The translations under genes were made by a program, and so were the position numbers. The notes under the pieces are model-generated. The model saw only the letters and a list, made by a program, of their open reading frames with translations, did not search any database and was not told the origin of the DNA. From CAYNVQ01 sp964400735 (lineage in GTDB: Bacteria > Acidobacteriota > Aminicenantia > Aminicenantales > Aminicenantaceae): 64,000 bases of DNA. The stretch lies in assembly GCA_964400735.1 (NCBI GenBank), contig CAYNVQ010000014.1, positions 1-64,000 on the forward strand. The letters run 5' to 3'. Shown piece by piece: positions 8,151-16,454 of this stretch (position 1 is the stretch's first letter; the number at the start of each line of letters is the position of its first letter).

Positions 8151-11018
8151 ATGAAAATCGGAAAAACCCATCTGTCTATGATGCTGGTCATTTTCTGTCT
8201 GTTGTTCATCACGGCCTTACCTGGTATCATCCAGGCCCAGATGGATGACCTGGGCATCGCCGAGGCTTTCAAGTGGCGTTGCATCGGTCCGGCCAACATG
8301 TCAGGACGCGTGTCCGACATCGAGGCCCTGGACAGCGATTTTACGACTGTCCTTATCGGTTCGGCATCCGGCGGTGTCTGGAAATCAACCAATGCCGGCA
8401 TTACCTGGAAGCCGATTTTCGACACCTACGGGTCGGCTTCCATCGGGGATGTAGCCTTTTACCAGGGCAACCCGGATATCATCTGGGTTGGAACTGGCGA
8501 AAAAAACACCCGGAACAGCATCGCCTGGGGCGACGGGATCTACAAATCTACAGACGGAGGAAAAACTTTCGTCAATATGGGCCTTCGAGATACCCATTCT
8601 ATATCCAAGATCATCACCCATCCTTCGAACCCCGACATTGTCTATGCGGCAGCAGGCGGGCATCTCTGGGGGTATACTGGTGATAGAGGGCTTTTCAAGA
8701 CAGAAGACGGAGGAAAAACCTGGAAGAAACTGACAAATGGACTTCCCGATGACGGCAAAACAGGTGCCATCGACCTGGTCATGGATTCCACCGATGAAAA
8801 CGTGCTTTATGCCGGTTTCTGGCAGCGGCTCCGCAGGCCCTACCGGTTCGACAGCGGCGGACCCAATGGCGGCATTTTCAAATCGATAGATGCCGGTGCC
8901 TCGTGGAAAAAACTGACCAACGGTCTGCCGGAGGGAGATACCGGAAAAATCGGCCTGGCCATCTGCCGCTCGAACCCCCAGGTGCTGATGGCTTTCGTGG
9001 AGCACGGATTCCGGCCCGACGAACATCTTCCGGACGGGTCGGAAAATCCGGATTACAAGGATATGACCAAACTTGGCACCGGCATTTACCGGACCGAAGA
9101 CGGGGGAGAGAGCTGGCAGTACATGAACCGCTACAACAACCGGCCTTTCTACTACAGCCATATCTACCTCAATCCCATCGATGACAAGATCGTTTACATC
9201 GTGGCCGGCAGCTACCATATATCCTATGACGGAGGCAAGACTCTCGAAAGACAGAACACTGGAATACACGGAGACTACCATGCCTTATGGTCCGACCCGA
9301 ACAATAAAGACCGTTACTATATAGGAAACGACGGCGGAGCGGCTTTGACCCATGATCAAGGAAAAAATTACCTCTTTTTCGACAACCTTCCCATAAGCCA
9401 GTTCTATGCGATCGGGGCCGACATGCGCGATCCTTATTATGTCTACGGTGGACTGCAGGACAACGGATCATGGGGCGGTCCTTCCCTCAGCCGGGACAGC
9501 GCCGGTATCCTGACTGATCACTGGTTCAGGATCGGTGGAGGGGATGGATTTTACACCCCCGTCGCCCCGACAGATTGGCGCACCGTCTATGCAGAGAGCC
9601 AACAGGGAAACATCAGCCGGGTCAACGTCGAAACCCGGCAATCGACCTTTATCAAGCCTAGAAAAGAAAACATCATCAATTACGATTCCTATGTCACCGA
9701 AGAGTTGCTAAAAATCCAGGACGAAGCCGGCTGGGGCAAGGATAATCCCTTCCGGTTCAACTGGAACAGCCCCATCGTCATCTCACCGCATAATTCAAGC
9801 ACGGTGTTTTTTGGCGGGAATTTCCTCTTCAAAACGCTGGACCGCGGAGAGTCTTGGGAGATCATCAGCCCCGATTTGTCCACCAACGATCCCGTAAAGA
9901 TCGACCGCAAAACCGGCGGACTGACCGCGGATGTCACAGGCGCGGAAAACCACTGCACCATCGTCACCATCTCCGAATCCCCTCTAAGGCCAGGCACCAT
10001 CTGGGCCGGAACCGATGACGGGAATGTCCAGCTAACCGTGGACGGAGGAAGCCGCTGGACCAATGTTCGGGCGAATTTCAAGGGCGTGCCCGAGGGAATC
10101 TGGGTCAGCCGTGTAGAAGCATCCTATTATGACCAGGGTACCTGCTACGTGACATTCGACGGCCACCGCAGTGACAATTTCGAAACCTGGATTTTCAAGA
10201 CTAAAGACTTCGGCAAAACCTGGATCAGCATAAAGGGGAACCTTCCCGAAGGCGAGGTGGTCCATGTTATCCGCGAAGACCACAAGAAAAAAAACCTGCT
10301 CTTTTTGGGCACGGAATTGGGACTTTTTATTTCCACCAACGGTGGAAAAACATGGGAGCGCTTCATGAATAATTTGCCGACAGTTGCCGTTCACGATATT
10401 CTGATCCATCCCCTGTATAACGACGCAATCATCGGTACCCACGGACGGGGCATTTGGATCTGTGATGACATCACGCCTCTTCAACAGATGTCCCCAGAGA
10501 TCGAAACCGCTTCAGCCCATCTCTTCGACCCGCGCATCGCCACCCAGTGGGCCAATATCAGCCGTGGAGGGTCCAGGGGACAGTTCTTGTTTCACGGAGA
10601 GAATCCACCCGATGGAGCTCTGATCCGCTTTCATCTGGGATCTGAAGCCAAAGAGTCCAAGCTTACTATTTCTGATTGGAAAGAAGAACAGGCCATCGAG
10701 GTCGAGCTCGAAAGCCAGCCCGGCATCCACATGCATCTGTGGAGATTTCAATTCAAGCCACCCGAACTTAACGAGGAAGAAAAAGCGCTCTTCGACAGCT
10801 ACTTGAAGACCACCGAATGGGAAGAAAGAAGGGAAATCAGCGAAAAATTGAGAGAATCGCTCGAGAAAAGGGGAAAGAAATTTGCGGGCATCGACCGCAG
10901 AGAGAATAAGCTCAATCCCATTCCGGCCGGGCCCGGTGTGTACAAGGTAACCCTGACGGTCAATGGGATGTCGATAACCAAGCCTCTTACCGTGCGAAAA
11001 GACCCCCTCTTCGAATGA
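8151..11018 (+). CDS. secreted Asp-box (BNR/VPS10-like) beta-propeller protein
   Basis: This 955-aa protein has a signal peptide ending near GIIQAQ. Asp-box motifs recur along the first ~750 residues: KSTNAGITW, KSTDGGKTF, KTEDGGKTW, KSIDAGASW, RTEDGGESW, KTKDFGKTW and STNGGKTW. These turns mark sialidase, sortilin and VPS10-type propellers. The last ~200 residues form a separate, charged domain (TVNGMSITKPLTV near the end). Such proteins are often annotated as glycosyl hydrolase, but no catalytic residues can be assigned, so function is open: glycan binding, hydrolysis or peptidase association. Its stop overlaps the next ATG by four bases (ATGA at 11015-11018), coupling it to the aspartyl protease. 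A second paralogue lies at 59876-62512. Confidence 0.85.
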   Translation: MKIGKTHLSMMLVIFCLLFITALPGIIQAQMDDLGIAEAFKWRCIGPANMSGRVSDIEALDSDFTTVLIGSASGGVWKSTNAGITWKPIFDTYGSASIGDVAFYQGNPDIIWVGTGEKNTRNSIAWGDGIYKSTDGGKTFVNMGLRDTHSISKIITHPSNPDIVYAAAGGHLWGYTGDRGLFKTEDGGKTWKKLTNGLPDDGKTGAIDLVMDSTDENVLYAGFWQRLRRPYRFDSGGPNGGIFKSIDAGASWKKLTNGLPEGDTGKIGLAICRSNPQVLMAFVEHGFRPDEHLPDGSENPDYKDMTKLGTGIYRTEDGGESWQYMNRYNNRPFYYSHIYLNPIDDKIVYIVAGSYHISYDGGKTLERQNTGIHGDYHALWSDPNNKDRYYIGNDGGAALTHDQGKNYLFFDNLPISQFYAIGADMRDPYYVYGGLQDNGSWGGPSLSRDSAGILTDHWFRIGGGDGFYTPVAPTDWRTVYAESQQGNISRVNVETRQSTFIKPRKENIINYDSYVTEELLKIQDEAGWGKDNPFRFNWNSPIVISPHNSSTVFFGGNFLFKTLDRGESWEIISPDLSTNDPVKIDRKTGGLTADVTGAENHCTIVTISESPLRPGTIWAGTDDGNVQLTVDGGSRWTNVRANFKGVPEGIWVSRVEASYYDQGTCYVTFDGHRSDNFETWIFKTKDFGKTWISIKGNLPEGEVVHVIREDHKKKNLLFLGTELGLFISTNGGKTWERFMNNLPTVAVHDILIHPLYNDAIIGTHGRGIWICDDITPLQQMSPEIETASAHLFDPRIATQWANISRGGSRGQFLFHGENPPDGALIRFHLGSEAKESKLTISDWKEEQAIEVELESQPGIHMHLWRFQFKPPELNEEEKALFDSYLKTTEWEERREISEKLRESLEKRGKKFAGIDRRENKLNPIPAGPGVYKVTLTVNGMSITKPLTVRKDPLFE

Positions 11019-12277
11019 TCCGAAAAAAGAAAGTCTTCTTATGGATGCTGCTTCTCGTAATCGTACTTTTTTCGATCCTCTCAGCGCAATTGCCGGATTT
11101 CATAAAACGCTTGAGCGGGGGGGCGGTTCAGAACACCGATTTTAAGGCTGAAATACCATTCACCTATATTGATGAACGTATCAGCGTGCAGTCAAAAATC
11201 AATGACTTCGATGGAGAATACACGTTCATTCTCGATACGTATGCTCCCTGCATGGTAAGAGAAAGCCTCATCAAAATCATATCTTTGGATACCCTGGATC
11301 TTACAGACCAGATGGGAAAACAGCTAGAAGGCTCGATGATGAAACCTTTGTTCCCGATATACCGAACGATCAGTTTGGGAGAAGTGGTTTTCAAAGATAT
11401 CGGAGCCATGGTGATGAGAGAAGATGAAGGCAATCCTTTTCTCCAGGTGCTCGGAGATGGATTGATCGGAGCCAATCTTTTAAAATGCTGCGTTTGGCAG
11501 ATTGATTTTCAAAGAATGAAAATCGTCATGACGGATCAAATAGAAAAATTGGACCACTTGGCAAATGCCATTCTAGTTCCCTTCAGACCAGTCTCTCTTC
11601 AACAGTCGCCTAATATCCAGGTAACCCTCAATGATGAAGACGCAATAAATGTACAGTTCGACACAGGGAGCAAAGGATTCTTGACGTTCAGTTCAGCCTC
11701 ATTGTTATCGTTGGTTGATTCGGGTGAAGCCGTAGCGCTTCGCAGGCGTTCCGTCAGTCCCATAAAAAAACCGGATATAGATATCGAAATATATCATCTC
11801 GCTCAATTAAAGACGCTTAAAATCGGAGAAAAAACATTCAATGACCTCCCTGTGGGAGTCTATAAGGCGGAGGATGAAAAAGAAACGGCACGGGGAAACA
11901 TAGGCATAGAGTTCATGAAACACTTCATCGTGACCATTGACTGGCCGAAAAAACAGCTCTATTTGACACCGATCAAAGGCCAGGAATTAAAGCACAACAT
12001 AAGAACCTTCGGATTGACCTATGGCTATTTCGATGGAGCTGTAAGGGTGGCGTCGATATATGAAGGATCGGATGCAGAAAAAAAAGGAATCAAAATCGGC
12101 GACCCGGTCATCGAAATAAACGGACATAGGGTCGATGGGCTTTCGAGAGATAGGCTTCAAAAATTCCTTCATGGCAGTCTTCGTTTCTCTGATGAAACGG
12201 ACGACTCTCTTTCTCTGACCGTTCTCAGTGATGGCAGCGAAAATAGAATAAAACTTTATGCTTATATTTTGTTTTAA
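11015..12277 (+). CDS. aspartyl protease (retropepsin-like) with C-terminal PDZ domain
   Basis: This 420-aa protein has one N-terminal transmembrane or signal helix (VFLWMLLLVIVLFSIL). Two aspartyl half-domains follow: a first with FILDTYAP (the usual DTG reads DTY) and a second with VQFDTGSKG. Next comes a PDZ domain at about residues 325-410 (VASIYEGSDAEKKGIKIGD, then INGHRVDGL). Bacterial members are thought to be envelope proteases with a PDZ for substrate docking. The start overlaps the Asp-box gene by ATGA, so the two are translated from one message. The odd first motif may mean one catalytic Asp is impaired or that only the DTG domain dimerises. Confidence 0.8.
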   Translation: MIRKKKVFLWMLLLVIVLFSILSAQLPDFIKRLSGGAVQNTDFKAEIPFTYIDERISVQSKINDFDGEYTFILDTYAPCMVRESLIKIISLDTLDLTDQMGKQLEGSMMKPLFPIYRTISLGEVVFKDIGAMVMREDEGNPFLQVLGDGLIGANLLKCCVWQIDFQRMKIVMTDQIEKLDHLANAILVPFRPVSLQQSPNIQVTLNDEDAINVQFDTGSKGFLTFSSASLLSLVDSGEAVALRRRSVSPIKKPDIDIEIYHLAQLKTLKIGEKTFNDLPVGVYKAEDEKETARGNIGIEFMKHFIVTIDWPKKQLYLTPIKGQELKHNIRTFGLTYGYFDGAVRVASIYEGSDAEKKGIKIGDPVIEINGHRVDGLSRDRLQKFLHGSLRFSDETDDSLSLTVLSDGSENRIKLYAYILF

Positions 12278-12323
12278 ACGAACAGCTCTCGATTCCTTTA
12301 GCGGCTACGGCAAAGAGGAGTTT

Positions 12324-13196
12324 TTATCGAGGCTGCCGAAATAGATAAAGAGTAGAGGCTGAAAAAAGAGTGATGATCAGAAAAACATAGTGGGGAAACC
12401 AGAAAAATCCAAAGGGTTTGCTCCATAGAAAAAGACCAGCCATTCCGGGAACAGAAAGAAGAAGAGTAATAAATCCTGCCAGAGCGACATCCCTCCACTG
12501 CTTTTCATCATACCATAGAGAAAGAGGCAGTTTCCGGCGCATCGATATCCAGTAGAGAACGACCAAACCATAGGGCAAAAGAATAAGAACATAAAAGGGG
12601 ACCAAAATCGCAGCCTCCCCGATTTGGCGTTGTTTGAGGAAAAAGCCAAAATTGATCGAGAGACCGACCAACCCGCAGGCAACTCCTGTTACCTGAGCGA
12701 TGGTAAAAACATTTTCCTCTTGAATGGGATTCCCCTCTTCTGTTTCTCTTTCCCTGCCAGAATTTTTAGCCAGAACACACAAAATCGTCAAAATGTAAAT
12801 GAGCTGGCAAACGAGCATAGCGGTTAGGATCAGGGACTCACCCAGCGTCTCCCATCCCAGCTTCATTTCCCGTCCGATTTCGTCGATCATCATCTTGTCG
12901 CCGATGAACAGGAACAGAGAGAAAACGCCGAAAATAAGCAGAATGGTCTTTCCCACAGAGGCCCGATTTAGCCTTCTGAGGAGAGCAACTTGCCAGATGA
13001 ACGAAATGAGCATAAACAAAAAGACCAGAGAAAAACAGATAAAAACAATCGCACCCGCCAGCGAAAGCGGATCCTCATTCATAAAAAGCTCGGTTTTATA
13101 AACATGAACAGCGGCTATGATGAAAATCATACTGCCGCCGGACAGCAAGGCCATTGCAAAGGTCAATAAGCTCAGCGCGTTTATTTTTTTTTTCAT
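12324..13196 (-). CDS. polytopic membrane protein partnered with an HTH regulator
   Basis: This 290-aa protein has about eight hydrophobic segments and a short charged loop in the middle (KNSGRERETEEG). No enzymatic motif is visible and I do not recognise a named family. It is encoded directly behind the small XRE-type regulator with a four-base overlap (13193-13196). That arrangement, a small HTH plus membrane protein, is common for two-gene units of unknown function and occurs again at 38.7-39.3 kb. Presumably the regulator controls its own unit. Confidence 0.75.
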   Translation of the reverse strand: MKKKINALSLLTFAMALLSGGSMIFIIAAVHVYKTELFMNEDPLSLAGAIVFICFSLVFLFMLISFIWQVALLRRLNRASVGKTILLIFGVFSLFLFIGDKMMIDEIGREMKLGWETLGESLILTAMLVCQLIYILTILCVLAKNSGRERETEEGNPIQEENVFTIAQVTGVACGLVGLSINFGFFLKQRQIGEAAILVPFYVLILLPYGLVVLYWISMRRKLPLSLWYDEKQWRDVALAGFITLLLSVPGMAGLFLWSKPFGFFWFPHYVFLIITLFSASTLYLFRQPR

Positions 13197-13432
13197 CTCT
13201 TTCTTCCTTTCCTATTTTTGTATTCCTCATCGGCCAGAAAGAATATGTCTTCAACAGGCTTCCCGAAAATCCCGGATATTTTTAAAGCCAGGTAGGTGGA
13301 AGGGATGAATTTTCCTTTTTCTATGGAATATATGGTTTGCCGGGTGACTCCCACCGCACGGGCCAATTCTTCTTGGGTCATTTCGTTTTTCTCGAATCGG
13401 CAGCGTCGTAGATGGTTGCCAAGTTTTTTCAT
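13193..13432 (-). CDS. small XRE/Cro-type HTH transcriptional regulator
   Basis: This 79-aa protein consists almost only of a helix-turn-helix: MTQEELARAVGVTRQTIYSIE followed by KGKFIPSTYLALKISGIF. It resembles the YozG/HipB-like short regulators that sit before membrane-protein genes. Its transcript would start about 9 nt before the ATG, leaving almost no leader and no clear Shine-Dalgarno. A GTAAACTTTAC palindrome next to the -35 could be its operator. Confidence 0.88.
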   Translation of the reverse strand: MKKLGNHLRRCRFEKNEMTQEELARAVGVTRQTIYSIEKGKFIPSTYLALKISGIFGKPVEDIFFLADEEYKNRKGRKR

Positions 13433-13447
13433 CGTTTCACACTTTAA

Positions 13448-13487
13448 AATGTAAACTATAATTTATATTATGTCAAGTAAACTTTAC
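13448..13487 (-). promoter_or_regulatory. promoter and operator-like palindrome of the HTH/membrane unit
   Basis: On the minus strand TTGACA (13471-13476) and TACATT (13448-13453) are 17 bp apart. The palindrome GTAAACTTTAC (13477-13487) abuts the -35 element, and a GTAAACTA half-site overlaps the -10. Confidence 0.65.
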
Positions 13488-13507
13488 ATCAAACTTCAAA
13501 ATTTTTT

Positions 13508-14212
13508 CTATCTCTTGTGGAATTTCTCATAATACTTTACGTATTTTTTCTCCAGAACAGACCTAAAAAATGGAGTTCCGTGTCCCGGATAGAAAAACTC
13601 ACAATCCGTATCCAACAATTTCTTCCAACTGAAGAGAAGAGCTTGAATATCATCGGCAAAGGGAGGAAAAGCCGAATTCTTGAAAATGTGAAAAGCCGCA
13701 TCTCCCACCAGGGCATGTTTTTGTTCGATGACTATGCTCAATGAACCCAATGAGTGTCCTGGAGTATGTATGACCGAGCCATCGATTCCGTACTCCTCGA
13801 GACTGAACTGGTCCTCGATGGCGATATCCGGTTCTACAGGGGAGAAAGTGATAATTCTTTTCGGCAGCAATCGGTTCCCAAGCCCGGAGAGGATCTTCGA
13901 ATACCATAATGTTCCTTTAGGGAGAGATGAATATCCCCGCTTCAAATTCACGGCTTCGGCTTCGTGGACGAGTATTTTTGCTCCTGTCGCTACTTTCAGT
14001 TCCTTCAAGCATCCGCAGTGGTCATAATGGGTATGGGTTAGGATGAGGAGCGCCACGTGGTTCGGATCGAGGCCAGATGAACTGAGGGCATGCAATATTC
14101 TTTGATGTTTTTTCGGAATGCCGGCATCGATCAAAATGGAACTCTTTCCATTCAAAACAAGATAAACATTGGTATGACCGAGAGGAATACGGATTATATT
14201 TTTATGAAACAT
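13508..14212 (-). CDS. MBL-fold metallo-hydrolase
   Basis: This 234-aa protein carries the metallo-beta-lactamase fold metal motifs in order: THTHYDHCG, HTPGHSLGS, GDAAFH and YPGHGTP. These bind two metal ions in hydrolases of the glyoxalase II/lactonase group; the substrate is not evident. The ATG at 14212 is preceded by GAAAGGGAAG. A TTG at 14224 is in frame but has no ribosome site. It is a single left-facing gene. Confidence 0.85.
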   Translation of the reverse strand: MFHKNIIRIPLGHTNVYLVLNGKSSILIDAGIPKKHQRILHALSSSGLDPNHVALLILTHTHYDHCGCLKELKVATGAKILVHEAEAVNLKRGYSSLPKGTLWYSKILSGLGNRLLPKRIITFSPVEPDIAIEDQFSLEEYGIDGSVIHTPGHSLGSLSIVIEQKHALVGDAAFHIFKNSAFPPFADDIQALLFSWKKLLDTDCEFFYPGHGTPFFRSVLEKKYVKYYEKFHKR

Positions 14213-14411
14213 CTTCCCTTTCAAAAAAATGACCCAACATCACCTTTTATAGCCACAATAAACACCAGGGTCAAGTGCATACATGTCTATGACGAATATG
14301 TCGTCACGGCTTTGGAGATACTTCCCATGTATATGACCATCTAACTATCGTGAAACAGTCTAAACCGGGTCCTCTGAAGCCCGCACGCCAGATCTGTTCC
14401 CAGATACTTGA

Positions 14412-14440
14412 TTGAAAAGCCGTCTCTTTATCTCTAGAAT
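14412..14440 (+). promoter_or_regulatory. promoter giving a probably leaderless message
   Basis: TTGAAA (14412-14417) and TAGAAT (14435-14440) are 17 bp apart. The expected start of transcription, 7 bp after the -10, is the A of the ATG at 14447. No Shine-Dalgarno is present. Confidence 0.55.
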
Positions 14441-14446
14441 AGTGAT

Positions 14447-15580
14447 ATGAAAAAAAGGTGGATACATTTTTCATTCATAACGTTCTCTTTCTTCAATCTT
14501 ATCGCTATCATCCCGCCCCCGTTCAAAGTGCCATCGAACCGAACCCAGGCAGAAAAGGCAAGCACGGCCGAAATATATCTGAAGGATGTCAAGACCTTCG
14601 CCTATAACATTCAAGATGTGGATTCAGCCTCACAATGGGAAGAACTGTCAAAATCTCACTACGATATGTATATCCTGGAACCGTGCGTCACCGAAAAGGA
14701 AAATGAAAATTTTGATATTCAAGGATTATTAAAAAATATCGAACAATATAACCGGATTGAATTCAATAAGGATCCTATTACACTTGCTTATGTGGATATC
14801 GGCGAGGCAGAGGAGTGGAGGTGGTATTGGAAAAAGGATTGGAAGCCGGGAAATCCCGAGTGGATAGTCACGACAGATCCCGATGAATGGGAAGGAAATT
14901 ATCCTGTCGCCTTCTGGTATCCTGAATGGGAGGATATCGTTATCTTTGGAAGCGGAGGCATGAGCCACGTCGATGCGGCGCTCCAGGCAGGATTCGATGG
15001 CATCTATCTCGATTGGGTCGATGCTTTTTCCGACGAGGACGTAATCGAAAAAGCCGAAATAGACGGAGTCCTCAATATCGCTGAAGCGATGCTCGATTTT
15101 ATCGAGAGGATACGGATCTATGCGCGTCAGGATTCTCCATACGCCAATCAGGATTTTTTAATCGTGGCTCAGAACGCGCCGGATTTATACCCGAAGAATC
15201 CTGGCCGCTATGAAGAAATTATCGATGCCATTTCATGTGAAGCCATATGGTTCGATGGTGCCGGCGGTTATGATGATTGGGACGATCCTCATGGATATAA
15301 TGTGCCCACCAACGATATTTATCCAGGCTGGACAGAAGAGCTTCTAGGATATTTGAGTCTGATATCCAGCCGCATGCCGATATTTTGTGTCGAATATGCC
15401 CAGGATATCGGCGGTTTGAACCTGGCATCGGAAGTCTATTCATCGTTGGCCCCATCGTACGGTTTTATCCCTTACTGCACGCGCATTTCTCTTGCCAGAC
15501 TCTCCGAGACTCCTTATCCGCCAGCGTATCTGGAGGAAGAAAAAGGGACCCGGCAAAAAAAATCTTTTATACGGCGATAG
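14447..15580 (+). CDS. TM1410/GH114-like putative glycoside hydrolase, secreted
   Basis: At 377 aa with a signal peptide (HFSFITFSFFNLIAIIPPPF), it shows the barrel motifs of the MJ1477/TM1410 endo-alpha-1,4-polygalactosaminidase-like family: YVDIGEAEEWRWYW after strand 3, GFDGIYLDWVDAF after strand 4, FLIVAQNAPDLYP, and PIFCVEYAQDIGG near the end. The Asp and Glu residues in the first two motifs are the likely catalytic acids. The characterised relatives cleave galactosaminoglycan-like polymers; the substrate here is inferred only by family. Translation probably starts on a leaderless message. The C-terminus is short and basic (KGTRQKKSFIRR). Confidence 0.8.
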   Translation: MKKRWIHFSFITFSFFNLIAIIPPPFKVPSNRTQAEKASTAEIYLKDVKTFAYNIQDVDSASQWEELSKSHYDMYILEPCVTEKENENFDIQGLLKNIEQYNRIEFNKDPITLAYVDIGEAEEWRWYWKKDWKPGNPEWIVTTDPDEWEGNYPVAFWYPEWEDIVIFGSGGMSHVDAALQAGFDGIYLDWVDAFSDEDVIEKAEIDGVLNIAEAMLDFIERIRIYARQDSPYANQDFLIVAQNAPDLYPKNPGRYEEIIDAISCEAIWFDGAGGYDDWDDPHGYNVPTNDIYPGWTEELLGYLSLISSRMPIFCVEYAQDIGGLNLASEVYSSLAPSYGFIPYCTRISLARLSETPYPPAYLEEEKGTRQKKSFIRR

Positions 15581-15685
15581 AGCGAAACGCAATCAGACTT
15601 GCCTCTTTAAGAAGTTTTGGATTAAATTATTTATCTTGAAAATCTTTTTTTCTATCAGATAATATCTCAGAGTAAGGATAAGCAC

Positions 15686-16435
15686 ATGAAAAAAATATTC
15701 AAAAGCTGGACTTTCCGTATCGCTTTGATTTTCACCTTGGCCTCGGCATTGGCGTATACCGTTCACTATCTCATTTTCCACGATGTCCACCACATCTTCA
15801 TCTACATGATCGGGGATTTTGGATTTCTTTTTATCGATGTTCTTTTAGTCCTCGTGATTATCGAACGGCTTTTGGCCAGCCGGGAAAAAAAATCCATCCT
15901 CCAGAAGCTGAATATGGTTATCGGTACCTTTTTCAGCGAAGTGGGGATCGAACTTTTGCGGCGCTTCAATGAATTTGTGGAAAATGCCGACCAACTCGAA
16001 AACGAGCTCTTGATAAATCCCCACTGGGACAAAAAGAATTTCCGCGAAGCCCAATCCAAGGTCGCTTCTTTCAAGTACAACATAGTCATCGACGTGAAAA
16101 GACTGGAGGAGCTCCGCGATTTCCTCAAGAGGAATCATTCTTTTCTGGTACGCCTTCTGGAAAATCCGATTCTCCTGGAAAATCAACGTTTTACCGATCT
16201 GCTGTGGGCCGTTTTTCATCTCTCGGAGGAGTTGAATTTCCGGGAATCGCTGAAAAGTCTTCCTGAAGGAGATATCGCGCATCTCAAGGGGGATCTCCGG
16301 AGAGCCTATTCGAAGATCGTAGCCGAGTGGATCGCCTACACCGAACACCTGAAAGGGAGGTACCCCTTTCTTTTTTCCCTGGCGGCCCGCATCAATCCTT
16401 TGAATGCCAAAGCCTCCCCTATCGTCCAGGAGTGA
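15686..16435 (+). CDS. membrane protein of unknown function with large cytoplasmic helical domain
   Basis: This 249-aa protein has two transmembrane helices at about 10-30 and 42-62, then a lysine/arginine-rich turn (LLASREKKS) that predicts an in-facing C-terminus. A mostly helical soluble part follows (NEFVENADQLENEL, KRLEELRDFLKRN). I do not recognise the family. It stands alone, converging on cassette 2 with only 19 bp between stop codons. A ribosome site AAGGATAAGCAC precedes the ATG. Confidence 0.75.
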   Translation: MKKIFKSWTFRIALIFTLASALAYTVHYLIFHDVHHIFIYMIGDFGFLFIDVLLVLVIIERLLASREKKSILQKLNMVIGTFFSEVGIELLRRFNEFVENADQLENELLINPHWDKKNFREAQSKVASFKYNIVIDVKRLEELRDFLKRNHSFLVRLLENPILLENQRFTDLLWAVFHLSEELNFRESLKSLPEGDIAHLKGDLRRAYSKIVAEWIAYTEHLKGRYPFLFSLAARINPLNAKASPIVQE

Positions 16436-16454
16436 ACTCAAGCCATATTGCCTG

